A DNA stretch of 64,000 bases from assembly GCA_947491755.1 (NCBI GenBank), contig CANLKV010000004.1, forward strand, positions 185,975 through 249,974, written 5' to 3'. Under the pieces are notes generated by a model. It made no database searches, was not told the origin of the DNA, and was given only the letters and a program-made list of their open reading frames with translations. The position numbers and the translations under genes were made by a program. This document shows positions 26,518 to 36,239 of the stretch, piece by piece (position 1 is the stretch's first letter; the number at the start of each line of letters is the position of its first letter). This DNA is from an uncultured Nonlabens sp. GTDB lineage: Bacteria; Bacteroidota; Bacteroidia; Flavobacteriales; Flavobacteriaceae.

Positions 26518-27812
26518 TGAAAATTATAAACAATCCCAGTATAGAGAATCAAAAAGAATTACTGGAACGACCACTCAAGCAACGATCGGAAGTCGACAGC
26601 GCGGTAAAAGACATTATACAGTTAGTGCAATCTAATGGAGATCAAGCTCTTATTGCCTTTGCCCAGCAATTTGACAAAGCCTCTTTATCGCAAATAAAAG
26701 TGACCGCGCAAGAAATAGACGCAGCCACTCAACAAGTGCCAGAAAATTTAAAAAATGCCATTCAAACGGCTTATGATAACATTTACAAATTTCATAAAGC
26801 CAGTTATACGGTTGATTATCCAGTAGTAGAAACAATGCCTGGAATGACTTGCTGGAGAAAGTCATTACCCATACAAAAGGTGGGGTTATACGTACCAGGA
26901 GGATCAGCACCTCTATTCTCTACCGTTCTTATGCTAGCCATTCCTGCAAAGATCGCTGGTAATGAGCAGGTGGTTCTATGCAGCCCTACTAACAGTGACG
27001 GTGATATCAATCCTGTGGTGTTATATACAGCACATTTGTGCGGCGTGACTGATATTTATAAAGTAGGTGGTGCACAAGCCATTGCTGCCATGACTTATGG
27101 CACAGCAACAGTGCCCGCAGTGCACAAAATTTTTGGCCCAGGAAATGCTTTTGTAACCAGAGCTAAAGAACTAGCACAGCAACAAGGTGTTGCTATTGAT
27201 ATGCCCGCTGGCCCGTCAGAGGTACTTGTCATCGCAGATGAATCTGCACGTCCAGATTTTGTAGCAGCGGACTTGCTAGCACAGGCAGAACATGGTCATG
27301 ATTCTCAGGTCATCTTGTTAACAAATTCCCTGTCTCTAGCAAATGCTGTCAATGAAGAGTTGGAGATTCAAATGAATACGCTTTCGCGAAAGCAAACAGC
27401 ACAGCTAGCCCTAGAAAACAGTAAAACTATTGTGCTTTCCAGCATTGAAGAATGTATAACGTGGTCTGACATTTATGCCCCAGAACACCTTATAATCAAT
27501 ACAAAAGATGCTGAAAGCACCGCAAATCAAATAAAAGTAGCAGGTTCTATTTTTATAGGAGCCTATACCTGTGAGAGTCTGGGGGATTATGCTAGCGGCA
27601 CAAATCATACCTTGCCTACTTATGGCTATGCTCGCAATTACAGCGGTGTGTCTGTAGATAGTTTTGTAAATAAGGTAACTTATCAAAAAGCAACAGATAT
27701 AGGTATTAAAAATCTAGGACCAGCGGTGGAGATTATGGCAGCGGCAGAAGGGCTAGACGCTCACAAAAATGCTGTAACTATACGGTTGAACAGTTTTAAA
27801 AATAATAATTAA
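26514..27812 (+). CDS. hisD: histidinol dehydrogenase
   Basis: 432 aa. It oxidises histidinol to histidine in two NAD-dependent steps. [57 protein letters not shown] and the C-terminal [10 protein letters not shown] block hold the zinc and catalytic residues. There are two possible ATG starts (26514, 26517). The palindrome at 27379 lies in a variable helical region. Confidence 0.96.
   Translation: MMKIINNPSIENQKELLERPLKQRSEVDSAVKDIIQLVQSNGDQALIAFAQQFDKASLSQIKVTAQEIDAATQQVPENLKNAIQTAYDNIYKFHKASYTVDYPVVETMPGMTCWRKSLPIQKVGLYVPGGSAPLFSTVLMLAIPAKIAGNEQVVLCSPTNSDGDINPVVLYTAHLCGVTDIYKVGGAQAIAAMTYGTATVPAVHKIFGPGNAFVTRAKELAQQQGVAIDMPAGPSEVLVIADESARPDFVAADLLAQAEHGHDSQVILLTNSLSLANAVNEELEIQMNTLSRKQTAQLALENSKTIVLSSIEECITWSDIYAPEHLIINTKDAESTANQIKVAGSIFIGAYTCESLGDYASGTNHTLPTYGYARNYSGVSVDSFVNKVTYQKATDIGIKNLGPAVEIMAAAEGLDAHKNAVTIRLNSFKNNN
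27379..27393. repeat. palindromic repeat copy 7 (15 of 16 bp) in hisD
   Basis: CGCTTTCGCGAAAGC followed by A; Leu-Ser-Arg-Lys frame. Confidence 0.85.
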
Positions 27813-27847
27813 AAGATGGTGCAAATAAACACTATCACTGCATAAAA

Positions 27848-29041
27848 ATGAGCTTCAATTTAGAACATATCGTCCGGAAGAATATCTGGAATTTAAAGCC
27901 CTACTCTAGCGCTCGTAGTGAGTTTAATTTATACGGCGACACAGATGCTGCGCGGCTTACTTTACTGGATGCAAACGAGAATCCTAATGATCCGCTACAA
28001 CAAGAACTTGCCGCTGCCACTCAAAACTTGAATAGATATCCAGATCCATTACAAAGTGAGGTAAAAGATGTACTGAGCGAACTTAAGGGGATCCCAGTGG
28101 ATCAAATATTTGTAGGAAATGGTAGCGATGAGGCTATTGACTTATTGTACCGTATCTTTTGTGAGCCCGGCGTGGATCAGGCTATCACATGCCCACCTAC
28201 TTATGGCATGTACGAGGTAAGTGCCGCGATCAATAATGTAAAAGTTATTGAGTTTCCCTTGACTGCGTCTTTTCATCTAGACATCGATAAGATATTGACC
28301 AGCAAAGCATTTAAAGAAGCTAAGTTGTTGTGGATTTGCTCTCCTAATAATCCTACAGGAAACGCATTGCTCAAAGCAGATCTAGAGCATGACTGGCAAG
28401 CCTCAAATTATACTAAAGGTGGTATGATGGATATGCCTTTTGCGCCAGAGTTTGAGGCAGAGCTGAAAGAAAATAAACGGTTGATGGATTTACTTATAGG
28501 TGGTTTTAATGGGATTGTAGTGGTAGACGAAGCCTATCAAGATTTTACAGAAAACCAAAGTTTTATAAGCCGCCTGGAGGATTACCCTAACCTGGTCGTT
28601 CTACAAACCATGTCAAAGGCCCATGGACTTGCTGGCGCACGTACTGGATTTGCATTTGCAAGCAAAGAAATTATCGCCTTGTTCAATAAAACAAAGCCAC
28701 CATATAATGTCAATGAATTATCTCAACAAGTCGTAGCAAATGCTTTGCGAGCCAGTGAAAGTAGCAGACGACAGGTCGAACAAATAATTGACAGTCGCGA
28801 GATTTTAATAGCGGACTTGCACCAGCTGGAATTGATTGAGGAGATTTATCCCAGCGAGGCAAACTTTATATTAGTAAAAGTAAAAAACGCCACTGCTGTT
28901 TACAATTACCTGCGCGATAAAGGGATAATCATACGCAATCGCAGTAGCCAGATTCCTAATACCTTGCGTTTAACAATAGGCACACCTGCAGAGTGCGAGG
29001 CGCTCCTGGTCGCTTTAAAAAGTTATAAGGATGAGCACTGA
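27848..29041 (+). CDS. hisC: histidinol-phosphate aminotransferase
   Basis: 397 aa, fold-type I PLP aminotransferase. DANENP near the N-terminus, NRYPDP, GNGSDEAIDLL, SPNNPTGN, VVDEAYQDF and the PLP lysine in MSKAHGLAGARTGF are present. A segment around residues 178-205 (DWQASNYTKGGMMDMPFAPEFE) is longer than in most HisC proteins. It converts imidazole-acetol phosphate to histidinol phosphate. A 35-bp gap separates it from hisD. Confidence 0.94.
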   Translation: MSFNLEHIVRKNIWNLKPYSSARSEFNLYGDTDAARLTLLDANENPNDPLQQELAAATQNLNRYPDPLQSEVKDVLSELKGIPVDQIFVGNGSDEAIDLLYRIFCEPGVDQAITCPPTYGMYEVSAAINNVKVIEFPLTASFHLDIDKILTSKAFKEAKLLWICSPNNPTGNALLKADLEHDWQASNYTKGGMMDMPFAPEFEAELKENKRLMDLLIGGFNGIVVVDEAYQDFTENQSFISRLEDYPNLVVLQTMSKAHGLAGARTGFAFASKEIIALFNKTKPPYNVNELSQQVVANALRASESSRRQVEQIIDSREILIADLHQLELIEEIYPSEANFILVKVKNATAVYNYLRDKGIIIRNRSSQIPNTLRLTIGTPAECEALLVALKSYKDEH

Positions 29042-29237
29042 TGTAAAAAAACATCTTTGGAGTAACGAGTATGATTGGTTAGCTATAACGCTATTGATAT
29101 TAGGATCTTACTTCAAATCTTTTCTTGTAACGACTTTAATAGTTCCAGAAAATTGGTATGAGTGTAAAAAAAAGAATTATTCCAGTCTTTTAGGAATCGT
29201 ATTGTTTATTGTACCCTATTGGATAATGTTAAAATGA
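29031..29237 (+). CDS. possible small membrane protein between hisC and hisB
   Basis: 68 aa overlapping the end of hisC by 11 bp. Two hydrophobic segments (~16-38 and ~53-67) could be membrane helices. No family was recognised. Its second half contains a 25-nt stretch identical to the start of hisF, read here in another frame, so the region may be partly a degenerate duplication and not a stable gene. Confidence 0.35.
   Translation: MSTDVKKHLWSNEYDWLAITLLILGSYFKSFLVTTLIVPENWYECKKKNYSSLLGIVLFIVPYWIMLK
29156..29180 (+). repeat. 25-nt exact copy of the hisF start region
   Basis: Positions 29156-29180 are identical to 31919-31943, which hold the last bases of hisA and the first codons of hisF. 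The copy contains its own ATG (29158) and reads [11 protein letters not shown] before a stop at 29191-29193, versus [13 protein letters not shown] in HisF. Confidence 0.8.
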
Positions 29238-29341
29238 ATTGTCTCAAGTAAGGTTTAAAAGTTGAGAAAGTAAACGTTTGATTACAGTATAAATTTAATA
29301 AAGTCGATGACGAGAAGCGCTTCCCGCTATCGCACAAATAC

Positions 29342-30451
29342 ATGAAAAAAGTATTATTTATAGATCGAGATGGCACCATCGTAAAAGAGCCGCCGGTAGA
29401 CTATCAACTGGATAGTTTTGAAAAACTGGAGTTTTTACCCATGGCAATTACGCAGTTACACCGCATTGCACGCGAGCTGGATTATGAACTTGTGATGGTC
29501 ACAAATCAAGACGGTCTGGGGACCGATAGTTTTCCAGAGAATACCTTCTGGCCGGTGCATAATTTAATGATGAATATTTTAGAAAATGAGGGGATTACTT
29601 TCAGCGAGGTATTGATCGACCGGTCTTTTCCTGAGCAAAATGCCCCTACACGCAAGCCTCAAACTGGATTACTCACTCATTATATAAAAGGAGATTATGA
29701 TCTACAAAATAGCTTTGTAATAGGCGATCGCAATAGCGATATGCAGCTGGCTAAAAATCTGGGTTGCAAAGGGATTCAACTGCCCAGCATTACAGGTGAT
29801 AGTAGTTTTGAGGACGATCTTGTAGTACTTAAAACAGCATCGTGGAAAGAGATTTTTCAGTTTTTAAAAGGACAGCCGCGCAAAGTCTCTGTAAATCGCA
29901 AGACAAATGAGACTGACATACAAATCACGCTCAATCTGGACGGTTCTGGCAATGGAACAATTGACACCGGCCTAAAATTTTACGATCACATGCTCGAGCA
30001 ACTACAGCGGCATGGATCGCTGGACCTGGATATAAAAGTGAATGGCGATCTAGAAATAGACGAGCATCATACCATTGAAGATACTGCGATAGCACTGGGC
30101 GACGCTTTCGCGAAAGCGTTATCCTCAAAAAAAGGAATCAATAGGTACGGCTTTTTGCTACCTATGGACGACTCCCTAGCACAAGTGGGAATAGACTTCG
30201 GTGGAAGACCATGGATCGTTTGGGAAGCAGAATTTAAACGTGAATATGTGGGCGATATGCCTACAGAACTATTCTTTCACTTTTTCAAATCCTTCAGCGA
30301 TTCAGCGAGGTGTAATTTAAACATGAAGGTAGAAGGGGATAACGAGCACCACAAAATAGAGTCCCTTTTCAAAGCATTTGCCAAGGCAATTAAAATGGCC
30401 GTAAAACAAACAGGTGACGGGAAGTTGCCCAGTACTAAAGGAACTCTATGA
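29342..30451 (+). CDS. hisB: bifunctional histidinol-phosphatase / imidazoleglycerol-phosphate dehydratase
   Basis: 369 aa. The N-terminal HAD phosphatase (~1-165) shows Asp8 and Asp10 in FIDRDGT, and [11 protein letters not shown]; the C-terminal IGPD domain (~178-369) shows [40 protein letters not shown] and [15 protein letters not shown] with the manganese-binding histidines. It performs the sixth and eighth steps. The palindrome at 30103 encodes AFAKA within the conserved [10 protein letters not shown] helix, so the repeat sits in a functional family motif. It overlaps hisH by 4 bp. Confidence 0.96.
   Translation: MKKVLFIDRDGTIVKEPPVDYQLDSFEKLEFLPMAITQLHRIARELDYELVMVTNQDGLGTDSFPENTFWPVHNLMMNILENEGITFSEVLIDRSFPEQNAPTRKPQTGLLTHYIKGDYDLQNSFVIGDRNSDMQLAKNLGCKGIQLPSITGDSSFEDDLVVLKTASWKEIFQFLKGQPRKVSVNRKTNETDIQITLNLDGSGNGTIDTGLKFYDHMLEQLQRHGSLDLDIKVNGDLEIDEHHTIEDTAIALGDAFAKALSSKKGINRYGFLLPMDDSLAQVGIDFGGRPWIVWEAEFKREYVGDMPTELFFHFFKSFSDSARCNLNMKVEGDNEHHKIESLFKAFAKAIKMAVKQTGDGKLPSTKGTL
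30103..30118. repeat. palindromic repeat copy 8 (perfect) in hisB
   Basis: CGCTTTCGCGAAAGCG, Ala-Phe-Ala-Lys-Ala frame; the A/T flank extends it to 18 bp. Confidence 0.95.
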
Positions 30452-31059
30452 TCGCTATAGTAAAATACAACGCTGGAAACATAGGGAGCGTTAAGAATGC
30501 CCTGAACAGGCTGGGAGTTGATAATCAAGTAACTGATGATGTAGAACAGCTGCGTGCCGCTAGCAAAGTGATATTCCCTGGTGTGGGAGAAGCAGGTACT
30601 GCCATGGAATATCTTAAAGATCGAGGTCTAGATGATGTGCTTAAAAATCTAACACAACCTTTCCTAGGTATTTGCCTGGGGATGCAATTGATGTGTCACC
30701 ACAGTGAGGAAGGCGACACCCCATGTTTAGGAATATTTGATACCCATGTACAAAGATTTCCAGCAACCCCTGGAATGAAAGTTCCACATATGGGATGGAA
30801 TTTGATACAATCAACACCTCCAACAGGATCACTACAGCAGCCATCTGCCCTACTCGCAGGACTCCCGCATTCTAGTGATGTATACTATGTACACTCTTAT
30901 TATGCAGAAGTATGTAAAAATACGGTTGCCGCTTGTGAATATATTGTACCATTTAGCAGTATGTTGCAAAAAGATAATTATTATGCTACTCAATTTCACC
31001 CAGAAAAAAGCGCTGGTGTGGGCGAACAAATATTGAAGAATTTTATCAACCTTCCTTGA
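30448..31059 (+). CDS. hisH: imidazole glycerol phosphate synthase, glutaminase subunit
   Basis: 203 aa class I amidotransferase. Nucleophile Cys76 (LGICLGMQ) and the His-Glu pair in QFHPEKS are present, as is the oxyanion-strand motif FPGVGEAG. It delivers ammonia to HisF. A 121-nt gap then precedes hisA. Confidence 0.95.
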   Translation: MIAIVKYNAGNIGSVKNALNRLGVDNQVTDDVEQLRAASKVIFPGVGEAGTAMEYLKDRGLDDVLKNLTQPFLGICLGMQLMCHHSEEGDTPCLGIFDTHVQRFPATPGMKVPHMGWNLIQSTPPTGSLQQPSALLAGLPHSSDVYYVHSYYAEVCKNTVAACEYIVPFSSMLQKDNYYATQFHPEKSAGVGEQILKNFINLP

Positions 31060-31180
31060 TTATAGAAGCAGAGATAGCTTTAAAAGATAAGCCAGTATCA
31101 ATACACGTGTAAATTATTAAAAAATTAAAAACGAGCTAGCATTTTCTACAAAAAGGAAAGACAAAAAGCTAGATGGAGCT

Positions 31181-31924
31181 ATGAGAATAATACCAGCAAT
31201 AGACATCATTGATGGGAAGTGCGTAAGGCTTTCACAAGGTGATTACAATAAAAAAACAATATATAACGAGGATCCCCTGGAGGTTGCAAAGGAATTTGAA
31301 GCAAATGGCATTAAGTATTTGCATCTGGTAGATCTAGATGGTGCAAAAAGTGCCCATGTGGTTAATTATAAAATTCTGGAACGTATAGCGAGCAAAACCG
31401 GCCTTCAAGTAGATTTTGGCGGTGGTGTAAAAACCGACCAGGATATTCAAATCGTTTTTGAGAGCGGTGCAGCGCAAGTTACAGGAGGCAGCATTGCTGT
31501 AAAAGATCCAGAGTTATTTGAAAAATGGATCGACACCTATGGAAGTGACAAAATTATACTAGGGGCAGATGCGATGAATGGTATGATCGCAACCCACGGC
31601 TGGTTGGAGAGTAGCGAGTTAGAAGTAGTAGAATTTATTACACAATGGTATTTTAAAGGAATTAACTCTATCATTTGTACTGATATTGCAAAAGATGGCA
31701 TGCTTGCTGGTCCTAGCTATGATCTTTATGACAAAATATTACAAATTAACTCTAGGCCCGCAACAAGCAATATAGACCATCAACTTAAACTCATTGCCTC
31801 TGGTGGAGTTGCTACAGCAGACGATTTATACCGCCTTAAAGAGCAAGGGTGTGAGGGCGCAATTGTAGGAAAAGCATTTTACGAGGGAAAAATTAGCTTT
31901 AAAGAATTAAGAGCATTTGTATGA
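31181..31924 (+). CDS. hisA: phosphoribosylformimino-5-aminoimidazole carboxamide ribotide isomerase
   Basis: 247 aa half-barrel-duplicated TIM barrel. Catalytic Asp8 ([14 protein letters not shown]) and the second catalytic Asp in ILGADAMNG are present, plus [21 protein letters not shown] and SGGVAT. The 121-nt leader before it has no recognisable terminator or leader peptide. It overlaps hisF by 4 bp. Confidence 0.96.
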   Translation: MRIIPAIDIIDGKCVRLSQGDYNKKTIYNEDPLEVAKEFEANGIKYLHLVDLDGAKSAHVVNYKILERIASKTGLQVDFGGGVKTDQDIQIVFESGAAQVTGGSIAVKDPELFEKWIDTYGSDKIILGADAMNGMIATHGWLESSELEVVEFITQWYFKGINSIICTDIAKDGMLAGPSYDLYDKILQINSRPATSNIDHQLKLIASGGVATADDLYRLKEQGCEGAIVGKAFYEGKISFKELRAFV

Positions 31925-32697
31925 GTGTAAAAAAAAGAATTATACCCTGTCTAGATATTAAAGATGGCCGTACTGTTAAAGGAATCAACTTTGTAGGTTT
32001 GAGAGATGCAGGTGACCCAGTTACACTGGCTCGACAATATGCAGATCAAGGCGCAGATGAGTTGTGTTTCCTAGACATCACAGCCACGATAGAAAAACGA
32101 GATACTTTGATACCACTAGTGCGTGAGATCGCAGCAGTGCTTAATATTCCATTTACTGTGGGTGGTGGCATTAATGATGTGATGCTGGCCAAAGAAATAA
32201 TAAAAGCGGGTGCAGATAAAGTCGCGATAAATAGTGCTGCCGTAAAACGCCCTGATTTAATTAACGAGCTAGCAGCACAACTGGGCAGTCAGTGTGTCGT
32301 TGTAGCGGTAGATACTAAAGCGATAAAATTACCAGATAGTGATAAGAGTATCGATAAGGTGTTTGTTGCAGGCGGGCGTGTAGAAACCAGTCTGGAAACC
32401 ATCGCCTGGTGTGCAGAATGTGAACAACGTGGTGCGGGAGAAATTTTATTGACTAGCATGGATCACGATGGTACAAAAAATGGATTTGCATTGCAGCTAA
32501 CAGACCTCATCTCCCGTCGTTTAGGGATTCCCATAATTGCATCTGGCGGTGGCGGTACCGCCGCACATTTTGAAACCTTATTTAAAGATACCCATGCCAG
32601 TGCTGGACTAGCTGCGAGTATTTTCCACTTTGGCGAGCTACCAGTTCCAGAACTGAAAAAACAATTAATCACAGCTGGAGTAAGTGTGCGCCGATAG
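31921..32697 (+). CDS. hisF: imidazole glycerol phosphate synthase, cyclase subunit
   Basis: 258 aa TIM barrel. Catalytic Asp12 ([12 protein letters not shown]) and the second Asp in VVAVDTKAI are present, with [16 protein letters not shown] and SGGGG phosphate loops. With HisH it makes IGP and AICAR. The first 23 nt of the gene are part of a 25-nt sequence repeated between hisC and hisB. Confidence 0.96.
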   Translation: MSVKKRIIPCLDIKDGRTVKGINFVGLRDAGDPVTLARQYADQGADELCFLDITATIEKRDTLIPLVREIAAVLNIPFTVGGGINDVMLAKEIIKAGADKVAINSAAVKRPDLINELAAQLGSQCVVVAVDTKAIKLPDSDKSIDKVFVAGGRVETSLETIAWCAECEQRGAGEILLTSMDHDGTKNGFALQLTDLISRRLGIPIIASGGGGTAAHFETLFKDTHASAGLAASIFHFGELPVPELKKQLITAGVSVRR

Positions 32698-32737
32698 GCA
32701 GTTAGTTATATTTTAAAAGCTATTTAAAGTAAAAGAG

Positions 32738-33364
32738 ATGATAAAATTAGATTGGAATAAAGCAGGAGATGGACTACTTCCTGTCGTTGTTCAAGATGCC
32801 GGTACAAAACAGGTCTTGATGCTAGGATATATGAATAAAGAGGCTTTTGAAAAAACCCTAACAGAGCAACGAGTCACCTTTTATTCCCGCAGCAAACAAC
32901 GGCTGTGGACTAAGGGAGAGTCCTCTCAGCATTATCTGGACGTAGTAAGTATTACCTCAGACTGTGACACAGACACCCTACTCATCCAGGTTATTCCACA
33001 AGGTCCTACCTGTCATACTGGTACCGTCTCATGTTTTGAGGCAGGTGATGCAGTTCGCTTTCGCGAAAGCGAGAAACACAATACATTTACTATAAACGAT
33101 CTTGAAAAGACCATACAGGAGCGAGTGGATAACAAGGTGGAGGGTTCTTATACATACTCGTTAATTCAAAAAGGAATCAATAAGGTTGCACAGAAGGTGG
33201 GCGAGGAAGCGGTAGAAACGGTAATTGATGCAGTAAATGGGACAGATCAGGATTTTCTTTATGAAAGTGCCGATTTGATTTATCATTACCTAGTCCTGTT
33301 AAAAGCCAAGGGTTTTACATTGAAAGACATTGAAAAAGAACTAGCCAAAAGGCATGCAAACTAG
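32738..33364 (+). CDS. hisIE: bifunctional phosphoribosyl-AMP cyclohydrolase / phosphoribosyl-ATP pyrophosphatase
   Basis: 208 aa. The N-terminal HisI part holds TFYSRSKQRLWTKGE, SDCDTDT and CHTGTVSCF (zinc cysteines); the C-terminal HisE helical part has NKVAQKVGEEAVETVID and ESADLIYHYLVLL. It performs steps 2 and 3, which closes the pathway in this operon. The palindrome at 33056 lies at the junction of the two domains and is the only copy read as Arg-Phe-Arg-Glu-Ser. Confidence 0.96.
   Translation: MIKLDWNKAGDGLLPVVVQDAGTKQVLMLGYMNKEAFEKTLTEQRVTFYSRSKQRLWTKGESSQHYLDVVSITSDCDTDTLLIQVIPQGPTCHTGTVSCFEAGDAVRFRESEKHNTFTINDLEKTIQERVDNKVEGSYTYSLIQKGINKVAQKVGEEAVETVIDAVNGTDQDFLYESADLIYHYLVLLKAKGFTLKDIEKELAKRHAN
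33056..33071. repeat. palindromic repeat copy 9 (perfect) in hisIE
   Basis: CGCTTTCGCGAAAGCG in the RFRES frame, at the inter-domain linker; T/A flank extends it. Confidence 0.95.
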
Positions 33365-33410
33365 TAAAATTGTAAGATAATTGTATTTTTAGGGCAAACT
33401 ACAAACTATC

Positions 33411-33737
33411 ATGGGAAAATTTGAAAAGTACACAGGCAGCAATGGCGATTATCGTTTCCGGCTGAAAGCGCGCAATGGTCAAAACATTTTATCTAGTGAA
33501 GGTTATACAACCAGCGCCGCACGAGATAATGGTATTGAGAGTGTGAAAAAGAATAGCAGCGATGAGAATCGCTATGACCTTAAAGAAGGTGCATCGGGAA
33601 AATGGCATTTTAACCTTAAAGCAACTAATGGACAAGTTATAGGATCCAGCCAGTCGTATGCAAGTCAAAACTCTGCACTAGCAGGAATTAAAAGCGTCAT
33701 GACAAACGCCCCAGAGGCCAGTATTGTTGAGGTATAA
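33411..33737 (+). CDS. YegP family protein (two DUF1508 repeats)
   Basis: 108 aa with two tandem ~48-residue repeats, each with the pattern Y-x-F-x-L-K-A-x-N-G-x-x-I-x-S-S-x-x-Y (YRFRLKARNGQNILSSEGY and WHFNLKATNGQVIGSSQSY) and a following GIxSVKxN segment. The family forms a small beta domain of unknown function. It is a separate unit after hisIE, with its own terminator. Confidence 0.92.
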   Translation: MGKFEKYTGSNGDYRFRLKARNGQNILSSEGYTTSAARDNGIESVKKNSSDENRYDLKEGASGKWHFNLKATNGQVIGSSQSYASQNSALAGIKSVMTNAPEASIVEV

Positions 33738-33757
33738 TCCCAATTGCTTATCAAAAT

Positions 33758-33786
33758 AAAACCCGCACGATGTTGCGGGTTTTTTT
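33758..33786 (+). terminator. rho-independent terminator after the YegP gene
   Basis: 10-bp stem AAAACCCGCA / TGCGGGTTTT with CGATGT loop and a T-run. Confidence 0.9.
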
Positions 33787-33869
33787 ATAAACCATCGCCC
33801 ATGGTATTAACGTCAAATTAACCGCAATTAATTGTAGGTACAATAAATTTGAATAAAACAATAACGATT

Positions 33870-34973
33870 ATGAGTACTATACAGCCTTTATTAAAACCTA
33901 TAACGCTAGGTGCAGTGACCCTTAAAAATAGGGTAGTCATGGCTCCCATGACCCGCTGTCGTGCCGATAACGAGCACCAGGCGCCGGTGCAAAAACATGT
34001 AGATTATTACACTCAACGAGCGGGTGCTGGACTTATCATTACAGAGGGCAGCGAGGTTTCCAGGCAAGGACGTGGCTATCCCGCTGTAGCTGGTATTTTT
34101 AACGAGGCACAAGTAGCAGGATGGAAAAAAGTAGTAGATAGCGTACACAAACAAGGTGGTAAAATTTTTATACAGCTGTGGCATGTGGGACGCACGTCCC
34201 TACCCGACTTTCATGATGGCAATTTGCCGTGGGCACCTAGTGCAGTAAATCCAGAGACTGAGTTATACAGCCCTAGTGGAGAAAAGAAAAAAACAGTAAC
34301 ACCGCATGCAATGACTGTAGAAGAGATAGAGCAAACGGTTAGGGAATTTGGTCAGGCCGCTGCAAACGCAAAAAAAGCAGGTTTTGACGGTGTAGAAATC
34401 CATAGTAGCAATGGGTATTTAATCCATCAATTTTTTAATAAAAATTCAAATACACGCACAGACTCCTATGGCGGTAGCAAGGAGAACAGAGCGCGTTTTT
34501 TCTTTGAAGTACTAGAGGCGGTTAAAGAAAGTTGGCCAGAAAATCGCATAGGCTGTCGCATGAATCCATCACTCAACGGTGTTTTTGGGATAGAGGCTAC
34601 ACCAGATACTATTCCGTTTTTTGACTACATCATCAATCGCTTGAATGATCATGACCTAGCATACCTGCACCTATCAGAGCCATTTACAGATGTGAGCAGT
34701 ATCGATTTTCTGGTAAGTAACATCGCTGCGCATTACAGATCTATATACAAGGGCAACTTGATGATTAACAACGAGTTTGATCGTGAGGCTGGTAATGCTG
34801 TAATTGAAAACGATCAAGCAGATCTTGTAGCCTATGGAAAGCTATTTATTTCTAATCCAGATCTAGTGCATCGCTTTGAGTTAAAAGCAGAGACAGCAGC
34901 ATGGGACCAAAACACCTTTTACACCCAGGGTCGCGAGGGCTATACAGACTATCCCGCGCTACAGCAGGAGTAA
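33870..34973 (+). CDS. Old Yellow Enzyme-family alkene reductase
   Basis: 367 aa from ATG 33870 (a TTG at 33849 is in frame but unlikely). FMN TIM barrel with VVMAPMTRCRA, TEGSEVSRQGRGY, IQLWHVGRTS, the FDGVEIHSSNGYLIHQFF block and RTDSYGGSKENRARF. Family members use NAD(P)H to reduce electrophilic alkenes such as N-ethylmaleimide and enones. It converges on a TetR gene, 3 bp apart. A TAAATTTG box at 33844-33851 may be the promoter. Confidence 0.93.
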   Translation: MSTIQPLLKPITLGAVTLKNRVVMAPMTRCRADNEHQAPVQKHVDYYTQRAGAGLIITEGSEVSRQGRGYPAVAGIFNEAQVAGWKKVVDSVHKQGGKIFIQLWHVGRTSLPDFHDGNLPWAPSAVNPETELYSPSGEKKKTVTPHAMTVEEIEQTVREFGQAAANAKKAGFDGVEIHSSNGYLIHQFFNKNSNTRTDSYGGSKENRARFFFEVLEAVKESWPENRIGCRMNPSLNGVFGIEATPDTIPFFDYIINRLNDHDLAYLHLSEPFTDVSSIDFLVSNIAAHYRSIYKGNLMINNEFDREAGNAVIENDQADLVAYGKLFISNPDLVHRFELKAETAAWDQNTFYTQGREGYTDYPALQQE

Positions 34974-34976
34974 AAG

Positions 34977-35543
34977 TTATGATGTAATACCGGTAAGTAA
35001 CATTACTGGTAGTTCCTTTTTGAGATCAGCTACTTCGGTAGCTGATTTTTTTGGTATCCATAAATAAATCGAGCGCAGTGTGCTGAGTAAATTAAAAAGC
35101 AAGGTATCGACACTTAATTTTTTAAACTCACCAGTAAGGATGCCATCATGCAGGATATTTTTAAAGTCTGCTTCATAACGCCGGCGCAGCGCTATGTATT
35201 GCTCATAATCCTTCCCTTCTAGGTGCATCCAGTCCGTATTAAGTACAGCTAGAGCATCGGTATGATTGATGGCTATTTGTATATGTAGAGCAATTAGTTT
35301 TTCCGCTTTCGCGAAAGCGGAACTATCCTCTAACTGCACTGCTTTCATACCAGCAGCAAACTCGTGAGCCACTTGCAAAATAAGCAAGGTGAGAATTTCT
35401 TGCTTGCCCGAAATATGATTATATAAACTAGCTGCTTTAATATCTAGGGACGCTGCTAGATCCCTCATGGTAACCGCACTATAGCCACGAGCTTTAAACA
35501 ATTGCGCGGCTACCTTTAAGATTTGCTTTTTACGAGTTGTCAT
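34977..35543 (-). CDS. TetR/AcrR family transcriptional regulator
   Basis: 188 aa. The N-terminal HTH (RKKQILKVAAQLFKARGYSAVTMRDLAASLDIKAASLYNHISGKQEI) is the TetR signature; the C-terminal ligand domain is unlike any family known to me. It is divergent from the DUF4442 gene and tail-to-tail with the Old Yellow Enzyme gene. A 15-bp palindrome in the divergent gap is a candidate operator. The repeat at 35304 encodes AFAKA in the ligand domain. Confidence 0.9.
   Translation of the reverse strand: MTTRKKQILKVAAQLFKARGYSAVTMRDLAASLDIKAASLYNHISGKQEILTLLILQVAHEFAAGMKAVQLEDSSAFAKAEKLIALHIQIAINHTDALAVLNTDWMHLEGKDYEQYIALRRRYEADFKNILHDGILTGEFKKLSVDTLLFNLLSTLRSIYLWIPKKSATEVADLKKELPVMLLTGITS
35304..35319. 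repeat. palindromic repeat copy 10 (perfect) in TetR gene
   Basis: CGCTTTCGCGAAAGCG, AFAKA frame on the minus strand; three more flanking pairs (TTC/GAA) are complementary, so the full palindrome is 22 bp. Confidence 0.95.
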
Positions 35544-35588
35544 TTGACAAAGGTATTTACTGGCGCATGGATCGCAGTAATTAGTTCC

Positions 35589-35603
35589 TTACTTTTAAAG
35601 TAA
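35589..35603. promoter_or_regulatory. candidate TetR operator
   Basis: TTACTTT-T-AAAGTAA is a perfect 7-1-7 palindrome in the 87-bp gap between the divergent TetR and DUF4442 genes. The size and symmetry fit a TetR-family operator. Confidence 0.55.
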
Positions 35604-35630
35604 TTTACCACACTACCTACTTTTTTCTTT

Positions 35631-36167
35631 ATGTCCTTTTATCAAAAAATATCAAAAGTTGGTCAAAGATTTTTACCTATGAACCTGCTGTTCAAATATG
35701 GTTTTAATCTGTCGCCCATGTATCGCAGAACAACTGCTAGAATAGTAGCAGTTCACCCAGACCTGATGCACATAGAAATCAAGCTAGCTAAAAGTTATCG
35801 CAATGTCAATATTGTGGGGACCATATTTGGTGGTAGCATGTTTGCCGCAGTCGACCCTATACCCATGACGCAATTAATGCAGCTATTGGGTGATCAGTAC
35901 GTTGTCTGGGACAAGGCAGCACAAATCAACTTTAAAAGACCAGCCAGCCAGGATTTATACGCCTCTTTTACTTATACAAACGAGGAAATTACTGATATCA
36001 AAGAAAAAGTAGCACAACAACAGGAGATCGAAATTGTAAAAACAACCGTATTAACTAATGCGTCTAGACAAACCATTTTTTGCGAGGTGATTAAAACTAT
36101 TTACATCGCAAACAAATCTTACTACAAGCAAAAGATCAAACAAAAAAAGAAGGTCCAAGCAAATTGA
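35631..36167 (+). CDS. DUF4442 hotdog-fold protein, probable thioesterase-like
   Basis: 178 aa. The core (MYRRTTARIVAVHPDLMHIEIKLAKSYRNVNIVGTIFGGSMFAAVDPIPMTQLMQLLG) follows the hotdog pattern of DUF4442, with N-x2-GTIFGGSM as the substrate-loop helix. The C-terminus is a Lys-rich tail (KQKIKQKKK). Related proteins act on acyl-CoA thioesters, but the substrate is unknown. The divergent TetR suggests its expression is regulated by a fatty-acyl or xenobiotic ligand (inference). Confidence 0.85.
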   Translation: MSFYQKISKVGQRFLPMNLLFKYGFNLSPMYRRTTARIVAVHPDLMHIEIKLAKSYRNVNIVGTIFGGSMFAAVDPIPMTQLMQLLGDQYVVWDKAAQINFKRPASQDLYASFTYTNEEITDIKEKVAQQQEIEIVKTTVLTNASRQTIFCEVIKTIYIANKSYYKQKIKQKKKVQAN

Positions 36168-36239
36168 ACGAGAAGCAATTCACTGCAACCGCACTGCTTC
36201 TAATAATTTTTGAATTAGTTTTGAATTTGATTTAATACC

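Noticed and set aside
31060..31180. A second leader peptide or attenuator before hisA
   Set aside because: No small ORF with His codons and no terminator hairpin with a T-run was found in the 121-nt gap.
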